DNA of 64,000 nt from Burkholderiales bacterium (GTDB lineage Bacteria > Pseudomonadota > Gammaproteobacteria > Burkholderiales > Burkholderiaceae_C): assembly GCA_016223165.1 (NCBI GenBank), contig JACRPO010000009.1, positions 372,001-436,000 on the forward strand. Reading direction: 5' to 3'. How positions within the stretch are numbered: position 1 is the stretch's first letter; every line of letters starts with the position of its first letter. The notes under the pieces are model-generated. The model was not told the DNA's origin and ran no database searches. It saw only the letters and a list, made by a program, of their open reading frames with translations. Both the position numbers and the translations under genes were made by a program. Shown one piece after another: positions 37,688-45,613 of the stretch.

Positions 37688-38656
37688 ATGAGGATCACCA
37701 GGAAACTGCCGCTTGCCGGCACGACCTTGATAGCCGCCGCCATCGCCCTGGGCGCCGCGGGCTTCGCGACGGCGCAGCCGAAGAAGACGCTCGTCTTCGT
37801 CGTCAACGGCGCCTCGGATTTCTGGAAGATCGCCGAGGCCGGCGTCAAGAAGGCGCAGGGTGAACTGCCCAAGTACAACCTGCAGTTCAAGTACCCCGAG
37901 CAGGCCGCGGCCGCGGTGCAGCAGCGCGTGATGGAGGACCTGGTCGCCGCCGGCGCCGCCGCCATCATGGTGAGCGCGGTCGACCCGAAGAACCAGACCG
38001 ACGGCCTCAACAAGGTGGCCGGGCAGACGGTGCTGTTCACCACCGATTCGGATGCGCCGAAGTCCAAGCGCGTGGCCTACATCGGCTCGTCGAACGTCGA
38101 GCTCGGCAAGGACGCCGGCAAGCTGATGCTCAAGGCACTGCCCCAGGGCGGCAAGTGCATCGGCTTCGTCGGCCTGCCCGGCGCCGACAACGCGCGCGAG
38201 CGCATCGAGGGCGTGCGCGAGGTGATCAAGGGCTCGAAGGTGCAGCTCGTCGACGTGCGCGGCGACGAGATCGACCAGGGCCGCGCCAAGCGCAACGTCG
38301 AGGACGCGCTGGCCGCCAACCCCGATGTCGCCTGCCTGGTGGGCTTCTATTCGTACAACACGCCGCGCATCTACGAGGTGCTCAAGGAGACCGGCAAGCT
38401 CGGCAAGATCAAGGTCATCGGCTTCGACGAGGACCCGATCACGCTCGGCGGCGTCAAGGAGGGCACCATCGCCGGCACCGTCGTGCAGCAGCCCTTCGAG
38501 TGGGGCTACAAGGGCATGAAGCTGATGGCCGCGGTGCTCGAGGGCAACAAGTCCGGCGTGCCGAAGGACGGCATCATCATCGTGCCCGGCAAGGTGATCG
38601 ACAAGTCGAACGTCGACGCCTTCACGGCCGGTATGAAGCAGATGATGGGCAAGTGA
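37688..38656 (+). CDS. Sugar ABC transporter periplasmic receptor (CUT2 type)
   Basis: About 322 residues. ATG 37688 follows GAGGAGA. The signal peptide ends at AAGFATAQPKK. The mature protein is a type-I binding protein: VVNGASDFWKIAEAGVKKA, AAIMVSAVDPKNQTDGL, VAYIGSSNVELGKDAGKL, GLPGADNARERIEGVRE and KVIGFDEDPITLGGVKEGT. It heads a receptor-ATPase-permease operon downstream of the lacI-type gene. No copy of the predicted operator is seen before it. The sugar is unknown. Confidence 0.87.
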   Translation: MRITRKLPLAGTTLIAAAIALGAAGFATAQPKKTLVFVVNGASDFWKIAEAGVKKAQGELPKYNLQFKYPEQAAAAVQQRVMEDLVAAGAAAIMVSAVDPKNQTDGLNKVAGQTVLFTTDSDAPKSKRVAYIGSSNVELGKDAGKLMLKALPQGGKCIGFVGLPGADNARERIEGVREVIKGSKVQLVDVRGDEIDQGRAKRNVEDALAANPDVACLVGFYSYNTPRIYEVLKETGKLGKIKVIGFDEDPITLGGVKEGTIAGTVVQQPFEWGYKGMKLMAAVLEGNKSGVPKDGIIIVPGKVIDKSNVDAFTAGMKQMMGK

Positions 38657-38710
38657 TCGCGCAAGTGAGCGCGCAAGTGATCGGGCAAGTGAGCGGGCAA
38701 GTGAGCCCGC
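38651..38710 (+). repeat. 12-bp tandem repeat across the receptor stop / ATPase start
   Basis: Five units of AAGTGAKCSSGC run from 38651 to 38710. The first contains the receptor stop (TGA 38654-38656) and the overlapping GTG start of the ATPase (38653). Each later unit repeats an in-frame GTG, at 38665, 38677, 38689 and 38701. The encoded N-terminus is a QVSA/QVIG/QVSG/QVSP tetrapeptide repeat. Confidence 0.88.
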
Positions 38711-40305
38711 CGTTCCTCGAACTGCAGGGCATCCGCAAGGCCTATCCGGGCGTCGTGGCGCTGAACTCGGTGAGCCTCGCCGTGCGGCCCGGCGAGGTCA
38801 TCGGCCTGGTCGGCGAGAACGGCGCCGGCAAGTCGACGCTGATGAAGGTGCTGGGCGGCGTCGTGGCGCCCGACGCCGGCACCATCCGCACCGACGGCGC
38901 TGCCCATGCCGCGCTCACCGTCTCGGCGGCGATGGCCTGCGGCATCGCCTTCGTGCACCAGGAGCTCAACCTGTTCGAGAACCTGGACGTGGCGGCCAAC
39001 GTCTTCATCGGCCGCGAGCCGCTGCGCGGCGGCTTCCTGAAGCTCGTCGACACGAAGCTGCTGCACCAGCGCGTGCGCCCGTTCCTCGAGCGGCTGGGCT
39101 GCGACTTCGGCCCCGAGGCGCCGATCGACGAGCTGTCGCTCGCGCAGCGGCAGCTCGTCGAGATCGCCAAGGCGCTGTCGCTGAAGGCGCGCCTCGTGAT
39201 CATGGACGAGCCGACCTCGAGCCTGACGATGGCCGAGACCGACCGCCTGCTGCGCGTCATCGCCGGCCTCAAGGCCGACGGCGTGAGCGTCGTCTTCATC
39301 TCGCACCGCCTCGGCGAGGTCGAGCGCTGCGCCGAGCGTGTCGTCGTGCTGCGCGACGGCAGCGTCGCCGGCGAGCTGCCGCGCGAGGCCATCAGCCACG
39401 TGGCGATGATCCGCCTCATGATCGGGCGCGAGCTGAAGGGCAGCTACACCGCGCCGGCGCGCCCGCCCGGCACCGAGGCGCTCGGCGTGGTGAACGCGAG
39501 CACGAGCGCGCACCCCGGCAAGGCGGTGAACCTGAGCGTGCGCGCGGGCGAGATCCTCGGCCTCGCCGGCCTCGTCGGCTCGGGCCGCACGGAGCTGGCA
39601 CGCGCCCTCTTCGGCATCGACCGGCTGCAGGGCGGTTCGGTGCACGTGGGCGGCGTGCCGCTCGTCGGGGACGGCATCGACGGCAAGGGCGTCAAGGGCG
39701 TCAAGGGCAGCAAGGGCGGTGGCGCCGGCGGGCCGCGTGCGGCCATCGAGCGCGGCCTCTACCTCGTGCCCGAGGACCGCAAGCGCGCCGGGCTGCTGCA
39801 GGACGTGTCGGTGGCGGAGAACATCTCGCTGCCCAACCTGCGCGCCTATGCGCGCCGCGGGCTCGTCGCCGTCGACGCCGAACGCGCGAACGCCGAGCGC
39901 CAGAAGAAGAGCCTGGACATCCGCGTGCCGAAGGTGAGCACCGCCGCGGGCACGCTCTCCGGCGGCAATCAGCAGAAGGTGGTGCTCGCCAAGTGGCTGG
40001 CCATGAGCCCGCGCGTCATGATCCTCGACGAGCCGACGCGCGGCATCGACGTCGGCAGCAAGAACGACATCTACGCCCTGCTGCGCTCGCTGGCCGATGC
40101 CGGCGTCGCCATCCTGATGATCTCGTCGGACATGGAAGAGGTGATCGGCGTGTGCGACCGCATCGCCGTGATGCACGAGGGCCGCATCGCCGGCCTGCTC
40201 GAGCGGCCGCAGTTCAGCGAGCACAACGTGCTGCGGCTCGCTGTCGGTGCGGCCCCGGCCCGAGAGGTGGAAATCCCCGAAACCACGACAGCGGAGCGAA
40301 CGTGA
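38653..40305 (+). CDS. Sugar ABC transporter ATP-binding protein with two nucleotide-binding domains
   Basis: About 550 residues. After the repeat-encoded N-terminus, domain 1 begins at FLELQGIRKAYPG with Walker A GENGAGKST, signature region LSLAQRQLVEIAK and Walker B LVIMDEPTSSLT. Domain 2 has GLVGSGRTELAR, LSGGNQQKVVLAKW and VMILDEPTRGIDVGSKND. A Lys/Gly repeat (GKGVKGVKGSKGG, 9-nt units at about 39688-39720) is inserted in domain 2 before the EDRKRAGL loop. GTG 38653 overlaps the receptor stop by 4 nt; four further in-frame GTGs at 12-nt steps are also possible starts. Confidence 0.88.
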   Translation: MIAQVSAQVIGQVSGQVSPPFLELQGIRKAYPGVVALNSVSLAVRPGEVIGLVGENGAGKSTLMKVLGGVVAPDAGTIRTDGAAHAALTVSAAMACGIAFVHQELNLFENLDVAANVFIGREPLRGGFLKLVDTKLLHQRVRPFLERLGCDFGPEAPIDELSLAQRQLVEIAKALSLKARLVIMDEPTSSLTMAETDRLLRVIAGLKADGVSVVFISHRLGEVERCAERVVVLRDGSVAGELPREAISHVAMIRLMIGRELKGSYTAPARPPGTEALGVVNASTSAHPGKAVNLSVRAGEILGLAGLVGSGRTELARALFGIDRLQGGSVHVGGVPLVGDGIDGKGVKGVKGSKGGGAGGPRAAIERGLYLVPEDRKRAGLLQDVSVAENISLPNLRAYARRGLVAVDAERANAERQKKSLDIRVPKVSTAAGTLSGGNQQKVVLAKWLAMSPRVMILDEPTRGIDVGSKNDIYALLRSLADAGVAILMISSDMEEVIGVCDRIAVMHEGRIAGLLERPQFSEHNVLRLAVGAAPAREVEIPETTTAERT

Positions 40306-41369
40306 TCTTCAAGAAGGACATCGGGCTGCTGGTGCTGATCCTCATCGTCGGCGCGGTCGTGGCCATCATCAACCCGCGCTTCCTGCTCGCCGCGAACATC
40401 TCGAACACGGCCAACCAGATCGGCCTGTTCGGCATCATCGCCATCGCGCAGGCCTTCGTCATCGTCACCGGCGGCATCGAGCTCTCGGTGGGCGCCGTCG
40501 TCGCGCTGCTCGGCGTGCTGTTCATCGATCTCATCGTCAACGCCGATGTGCACTGGGCCGTGGCGGCGCTCGTCGTCGTCGGCGCCGGCATGCTGATGGG
40601 CCTGGTGCACGGCGCCCTGGTGGCCAAGGTCGGCCTGCAGCCTTTCGTCGTCACGCTGTGCGCGCTGCTCATCTACCGCGGCGCGGCGCGCTACTACACC
40701 GAGGACGCGACGGTCGGCTTCGGCTTCGGCGCCAGCTTCCCGACGCTCGAGTGGCTGATCGCCGGGCGCTCGGAGCTGTTCGCGCCGATCACGCGCCTGT
40801 TCGGCGGCGACGACGCCCCGACGCTGGCGGTGCCGCACACGCTGATCGCGCTCGTCGTCGTCGCCGTCGCCGCCGGCGTGGTGCTGCACCGCTCGGTGCT
40901 CGGCCGCTACCTGTTCGCGATCGGCAAGAACGAGGAGGCCGCGCGCTACTCGGGCATCGCCACGGCGCGCATCACGATCACGGCCTACGTGATCTGCTGC
41001 GGCCTCACGGCCTTCAACGCCATCCTGCTGGCGATGTACACGCGCTCGATCTCGCCGGCCGTGCACGGCAACTTCTACGAGCTCTATGCCATCGCCGCCG
41101 CGGTGCTGGGCGGCTTCTCGCTGCGCGGCGGCGAGGGCTCGATCCTCGGCGTCGTGCTCGGCACGGTACTGCTGCAGATCCTGCAGAACCTGGTCAACCT
41201 GCTCGGCATCCCGAGCTCGCTCAACTTCGCCGTCATGGGCTCGGTGATTCTCATCGGCGTGCTGGCCGACCGGGAGTTCACGCGCTACCGGGCGCGAGCC
41301 CCGGCCCAGGCACAGGCGCAGTCCCCGGCCACGCGCGCCGCGACCGGGCACCCCGTCGGCCCCCCGTGA
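40302..41369 (+). CDS. Sugar ABC transporter permease (CUT2 type)
   Basis: About 355 residues with many membrane spans. Landmarks are VTGGIELSVGAVVALLGV, YLFAIGKNEEAARYSGIAT and AVLGGFSLRGGEGSILGVVLG, cited as GGFSLRGGEGSILGV. A hydrophilic loop of about 50 residues (YYTEDATVGFGF to LFGGDDAPT) is larger than in the other permeases of the window. GTG 40302 overlaps the ATPase stop by 4 nt. The C-terminal tail is Ala/Gln-rich low complexity (APAQAQAQSPAT). It closes the three-gene importer operon. Confidence 0.87.
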   Translation: MIFKKDIGLLVLILIVGAVVAIINPRFLLAANISNTANQIGLFGIIAIAQAFVIVTGGIELSVGAVVALLGVLFIDLIVNADVHWAVAALVVVGAGMLMGLVHGALVAKVGLQPFVVTLCALLIYRGAARYYTEDATVGFGFGASFPTLEWLIAGRSELFAPITRLFGGDDAPTLAVPHTLIALVVVAVAAGVVLHRSVLGRYLFAIGKNEEAARYSGIATARITITAYVICCGLTAFNAILLAMYTRSISPAVHGNFYELYAIAAAVLGGFSLRGGEGSILGVVLGTVLLQILQNLVNLLGIPSSLNFAVMGSVILIGVLADREFTRYRARAPAQAQAQSPATRAATGHPVGPP

Positions 41370-41393
41370 CTGGCTCCCTCGCATGGGGCTCGC

Positions 41394-44300
41394 TCAGGCG
41401 GGCTCCTCGGGCCGCCGCCGCGTCACGTGCGCCAGCGCCGCGCGCAAGGCCTGCAGCTTGGGCGGCTTGGCGAGCATCTGGTCGACATGCGCCGGAATCT
41501 CGCCGTCGGCGGCGAGGCGCTGGCCCCAGCCGGTGAGCATGATCACCGGCATCGTCGCGTCGGCCTGCTTCACGGCGGCGGCGACGCGGCGCCCGTCGAC
41601 ATAGGGCATGCCCAGGTCGGTGATGACGGCGTCGAAGGCACGGCCGGCGCGCTGCGCGGCAAACACGGCATCGATGGCGGCCTGCCCGCCCGAGGCCACG
41701 GTGACGGCGTGGCCCTCCTGGGCCAGGGTCTCGCCGAGCGTCTTGAGCATGATCGGGTCGTCGTCGACCACGAGCAGGCGCAGCGGCGCGGCCGGCACGG
41801 CCATGGGCGGTGGCGCGGCCGGCGTCGGCGCGGTGCTGCCGGTGGCCGGCAATCCGATGCGGATGGTCGTGCCGTGGCCGGGGGCGCTTTCGATCTCGAT
41901 GTCGGCGCCGTGGCGCTGCACGACGCCGTAGACCATCGCCAGCCCGAGGCCGGTGCCGCGTTCGCCCTTGGTCGTGAAGAACGGCTCCAGGCAGCGGCGC
42001 CGCGTCGCCTCGTCCATGCCGACGCCGTTGTCGGCCGCCTCCAGCAGCACCGGCTGCCCGGCGCTCGCCGGTGCTCGCGTGCGCAGTGTCAGCGTGCCGC
42101 CACCGGGCATCGCGTCGACGGCGTTGAAGACGAGGTTGATGAGCGCCTCGCGCAGCTCGGGCTCGGCACCCAGCACGGCCGGCAGCCCGTCCGCGAGGTC
42201 GACGTCGAGGCTGATGACGACGCCGCGCTGCTGCGGCATGTCGTGCCAGCGCGCCCGCGTCAGCTCGACGACGTTGCGCACGATCTCGTTCAGGTGCACG
42301 GGCAGCAGCGCCGCCTGCGGTTCGCGCTGGCGGTAGAACTCGCGCAGGCGCGCCACCGTGGCGGCGACGTCGTCGATCGCCATGGCGATCGTCTGCAGCT
42401 GCTCGCGCCCGCGCTCGCTCAGGGCGGGCTCGCGTTCGAGCAGGTTCTCGGTGTACAGGGTGATCGGCGAGATGGCGTTGTTGATGTCGTGCGCGATGCC
42501 GCTGGCCATCTCGCCGAGCGCGCGCAGGCGCTCCTGCTGCATCACGCTTTGCTGGGTGCGGCGCAGGTCGTCGTAGGCGCGCTGCAGCGAGGCGTGCAGC
42601 TCCGCCTGCTTGGCCGCCAGCGCGACATGCGCGCCCAGCTGGCGCAGGAATTCGCACTCGCCGCTGTTGAACGCATGGGGCCGGCGGCGTGCCGCGATCA
42701 GCACGCCGAAGACACGGCTCTCCGACTGCAGCGGTGCCGCCACCAGGGAATGCAGCTCGCCGCGCAGCAGCCGCTGCGGGAATGGGAACGGCACCTGCGC
42801 GAGCTCGGGTTCGTAGACGAGATGGCCGCGCACGCAACGCGACAGGCCGTTCTCGTCGATCGGCACGCCGGCGTTCTCCGGCATGGCCAGCGCCAGGGCC
42901 AGCGCCTCGCTGCGCACGCCGACGCGCGTGACCGTCAGCTGCTCGTCGGCGGGGTCGTAGCGGCACAGGCAGATGAAGTCCACCGGCAGGCGTTCTTCGA
43001 GGCTGCGGATCGCCACCTGGTAGATGCTTTGCAGGTCCTGCCGCTCGCCGATGGCGCTGGTGATCTGGTCGAGCAGGTTGAGCCGCTCGATCTGGTCCTG
43101 CAGGCGCTGTTCGGCCTCCTTGCGCTCGGTGATGTCGGTCGAGATGCCGAAGACGCCGCGCACGCGGTGGTCGCCGGCATCGCGCAGCGGGCACTTGACC
43201 GAGAGGTAGACGTGCGGGCCATCGTCGAGCGGCACCGTCTCTTCGGCGATCACGGGCGCGTCGGCGGCGGCCACGCGCCGGTCCGTCGCACGCACGGCGG
43301 CGGCGGTCTCGGCCGGCAGCAGGTCGTCGTCGCTCCTGCCGATGACGTCGGCGTTGTCGAGGCGGAACAGCTCCAGGTAGCGCCGGTTGACCAGCAGGTA
43401 CCGGCCCTGCAGGTCCTTCACGTAGATCACCGCCGCCGTGTTGTCGATGATCGCCTGCAGCAGTGCCTGGCTCTCGCGGATCGCCGCCTCGGCACGCCGG
43501 CGCTCGACGACCTCGGTGCGCAGCTGCTCGGTGCTGCGCGCCAGTTCGGCCGTGCGCCCGGTGACGCGCTGCTCGAGCTCGTCGCGCGAGCGCTGCAGGG
43601 CCGAAGACTGCTCCTGGATGCGCTCGGCCATGGTGTTGAAGCTGCCCGCCAGGCTGCCAAGCTCGCCTCGGCCGGGCACCTGCACGCGCGCGCCGAGGTC
43701 GCCGGCGGCGATCGCCGACGTGGCCCGCCCGAGCGCGGCGAGCGGGCGCACGATGCTGCGCGCGAACAGCAGCCCGAGCGCCGACGCGGCGGCGATGATG
43801 GCGAGCGCCAGCGCGACCTGCGAGCGCGTCTGCCGCGCGATCTGCGCCTGCACGTTGCTCTCGGGCACCATGTAGAACAGCGTCCACGGCACGGTCTCGA
43901 AGCGTCGCGCGACGCCGTAGGTCATGGCCTGGCTGGCGGAAGCCAGGCCGAGGAAGATCTCGGGGTCGGGGGCCGGCGCGCGGGCACGTTCGAACTGCTC
44001 CGGAAAGACGCGCACGTCTTCGAGCAACGCGCGCGTGCGCGCGCCGAACCGGCGCTCGGCCACCAGCTGGTCGACGGCAGCAGGCTCCAGCCGGCCGCCG
44101 GGGTGGAAGACGATGTCGTCGCTGAAGCTGTGGGCGATGCGGATGCCCTGGCTGTCGAAGAGCACGGCGTAGCTTCCCGGCCCCACCAGGCCGTCCGAGG
44201 TGCGGATGCGCTGCCAGATCGCGCCGGCACGCACGAGCAGCAGCGAGATGCAGACGACCTGCCCGTCGGGCCCGCGCATCGGCGCGGCGTAGGCGATGGC

Positions 44301-44837
44301 CGGTGCTTCCCCGCCCTGGGCCACGGTGAGGTAGATGTCCGACAGCGTCGTCGTGCCGCGCAGGGCCGTCTGCACGTAGGGCCGGAACGACAGGTCGGCG
44401 CCCATGACGGCCGGGTTCGTCGCGGCCACGACACGGCCGGCGCGGTCGAGCAGCGCCGCGCCGCTGATGCTGGGGTCGCCGGCCGGGAACACCGACAGCA
44501 GCTGCACGAGCGCCGCCAGCGCGGCAGTACGGCGCGCGGCGTCGGCCTCGCAGAACGCCATCGCCTCCGGAAAGCGGGCGATGCGTTCGGCGGCGCGCAG
44601 GCGGCCGCGATGGAACTCGTCGAGCTCGCGCGCGATCTGCTCGGCCCCGGAGCGCAGCTGGCTCTTCGTGCTGTCGAGCAGCTCGGCGCGCGCGTGCCAG
44701 ATGCCGATGAAGGCCGACAAGGCCAGCGGCAGCACCGACGCCGCCACCAGCAAGGCCGCCAGGCGCGTGCGCAGTCGCAGGTCGTGCCAGCGAAGCACGC
44801 CGGCTGCGATCCGTCGGCGCCAGGACATCCGGCTCAT
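41394..44837 (-). CDS. Multidomain sensor histidine kinase with C-terminal receiver (dCache-HAMP-PAS-GAF-HisKA-HATPase-REC)
   Basis: About 1147 residues. A first membrane span near residues 25-45, a periplasmic double-Cache-like sensor to about 320 and a second span at about 325-345 are followed by HAMP. Then come PAS (about 430-550, YVKDLQGRYLLVNRRYLEL), GAF (about 560-715), HisKA with His783 in GIAHDINNAISP, HATPase with DNGVGMDE and GERGTGLGLAMVYG, and a receiver domain (VVDDDPIMLKTLGE, VITDLGMPYVDG). It should sense an extracellular small molecule. No separate regulator is adjacent. ATG 44837 and 44828 are both possible starts; the frame is open to a TTG at 44903. Confidence 0.87.
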   Translation of the reverse strand: MSRMSWRRRIAAGVLRWHDLRLRTRLAALLVAASVLPLALSAFIGIWHARAELLDSTKSQLRSGAEQIARELDEFHRGRLRAAERIARFPEAMAFCEADAARRTAALAALVQLLSVFPAGDPSISGAALLDRAGRVVAATNPAVMGADLSFRPYVQTALRGTTTLSDIYLTVAQGGEAPAIAYAAPMRGPDGQVVCISLLLVRAGAIWQRIRTSDGLVGPGSYAVLFDSQGIRIAHSFSDDIVFHPGGRLEPAAVDQLVAERRFGARTRALLEDVRVFPEQFERARAPAPDPEIFLGLASASQAMTYGVARRFETVPWTLFYMVPESNVQAQIARQTRSQVALALAIIAAASALGLLFARSIVRPLAALGRATSAIAAGDLGARVQVPGRGELGSLAGSFNTMAERIQEQSSALQRSRDELEQRVTGRTAELARSTEQLRTEVVERRRAEAAIRESQALLQAIIDNTAAVIYVKDLQGRYLLVNRRYLELFRLDNADVIGRSDDDLLPAETAAAVRATDRRVAAADAPVIAEETVPLDDGPHVYLSVKCPLRDAGDHRVRGVFGISTDITERKEAEQRLQDQIERLNLLDQITSAIGERQDLQSIYQVAIRSLEERLPVDFICLCRYDPADEQLTVTRVGVRSEALALALAMPENAGVPIDENGLSRCVRGHLVYEPELAQVPFPFPQRLLRGELHSLVAAPLQSESRVFGVLIAARRRPHAFNSGECEFLRQLGAHVALAAKQAELHASLQRAYDDLRRTQQSVMQQERLRALGEMASGIAHDINNAISPITLYTENLLEREPALSERGREQLQTIAMAIDDVAATVARLREFYRQREPQAALLPVHLNEIVRNVVELTRARWHDMPQQRGVVISLDVDLADGLPAVLGAEPELREALINLVFNAVDAMPGGGTLTLRTRAPASAGQPVLLEAADNGVGMDEATRRRCLEPFFTTKGERGTGLGLAMVYGVVQRHGADIEIESAPGHGTTIRIGLPATGSTAPTPAAPPPMAVPAAPLRLLVVDDDPIMLKTLGETLAQEGHAVTVASGGQAAIDAVFAAQRAGRAFDAVITDLGMPYVDGRRVAAAVKQADATMPVIMLTGWGQRLAADGEIPAHVDQMLAKPPKLQALRAALAHVTRRRPEEPA

Positions 44838-44967
44838 CCCCTTTGCACAGGCGCCGATCCGGCCCGTCCGCTCCGACCCCCGCGAGCAGGCATCTTTAGG
44901 CAATCACGGCACCGGCGCAAGGCCAAGGCCGTCGCGGCCGCGCATCGGCGCGACATGGAGCTGAATG

Positions 44968-45558
44968 TCAGCGCTCGGCATTCATGTGCGGCACCTGCGC
45001 CTCGATGCGCCGCAGCAGCGACCACAGCGTCTGCACCTCCTCGGCGCTGAAGGTGGAGAGCAGCCGCACCTGCCGCCGTTGCGCCGACTGGCGCAGCTTG
45101 CGGTAGACCTCCAGCCCCGCGGGCGTGAGGCTGGCGACGGCGGCGCGGCCGCGGCGCCGCGTCTGCTCGATCTCCGCCAGGCCGCGTTCGGCCAGCAGCT
45201 TCAGGCTCTTGCTGGCGGCGGCGTAGTCGAGGTCGGCCATCTCGGCCACCTCGCGCACGATGCGGTGCGAGCTGGTGCCGATGGCCATCATCGCCCGCCA
45301 CTCCGACATGCCCATGCCGAAGCGCCTGCGGTAGTGGCTCGAGGCGCCGTTGGCCAGCCGGTTGGCCACGCCCATGATGTAGGCGGCCAGATAGCGGTTG
45401 ACCTCGGCCTCGCTGGCCGACACCGGCGCCACCGCGCGCCGCCCGACGCGCGGTGGCGGGGCGGCGGCGGCCTTCACGGGCCGGGCGCGGTTCGCGGTGC
45501 GGTTCGCGGTGCGGGGCTTCGCAGTGGTCACTCCGGTTGACACGGCTTTTATGGACAT
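44968..45558 (-). CDS. MarR-family transcriptional regulator
   Basis: About 196 residues. The first 55 are a Lys/Arg/Ala/Pro-rich tail (KPRTANRTANRARPV). The MarR winged helix follows: FGMGMSEWRAMMAIGTSS, IVREVAEMADLDYAAASKSL, RGLAEIEQTRRRGRAAVAS. It is divergent from the dehydratase operon starting at 45614, with 55 bp between, and is the obvious candidate regulator of that operon. The start ATG lies inside the palindrome GACATGTC. Confidence 0.87.
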   Translation of the reverse strand: MSIKAVSTGVTTAKPRTANRTANRARPVKAAAAPPPRVGRRAVAPVSASEAEVNRYLAAYIMGVANRLANGASSHYRRRFGMGMSEWRAMMAIGTSSHRIVREVAEMADLDYAAASKSLKLLAERGLAEIEQTRRRGRAAVASLTPAGLEVYRKLRQSAQRRQVRLLSTFSAEEVQTLWSLLRRIEAQVPHMNAER

Positions 45559-45563
45559 GTCAA
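45552..45563. promoter_or_regulatory. Palindrome at the marR-type start, candidate operator
   Basis: TGGACATGTCAA contains the perfect 8-bp palindrome GACATGTC, centred on the regulator's start codon. It is followed by an AT-rich patch (AATATTAAT) unusual for this region. It probably holds the divergent promoter and the MarR binding site. Confidence 0.45.
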
Positions 45564-45613
45564 TATTAATCGCGGCGCGGCCGGTGCTGCTCCCGACAAT
45601 CCCGAAGGCCTCG

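Noticed and set aside
38651..38710. CRISPR-like array
   Set aside because: Units are 12 bp and directly adjacent with no spacers, and they are translated; this is a tandem repeat. No array with spacers is present in the window.
41427..45050. A plus-strand open frame of 1207 codons opposite the sensor kinase
   Set aside because: It is the antisense of a gene with a complete dCache-HAMP-PAS-GAF-kinase-receiver series. Its translation is a low-complexity His/Arg/Ala mix with no domains, as expected for long shadows in GC-rich DNA.
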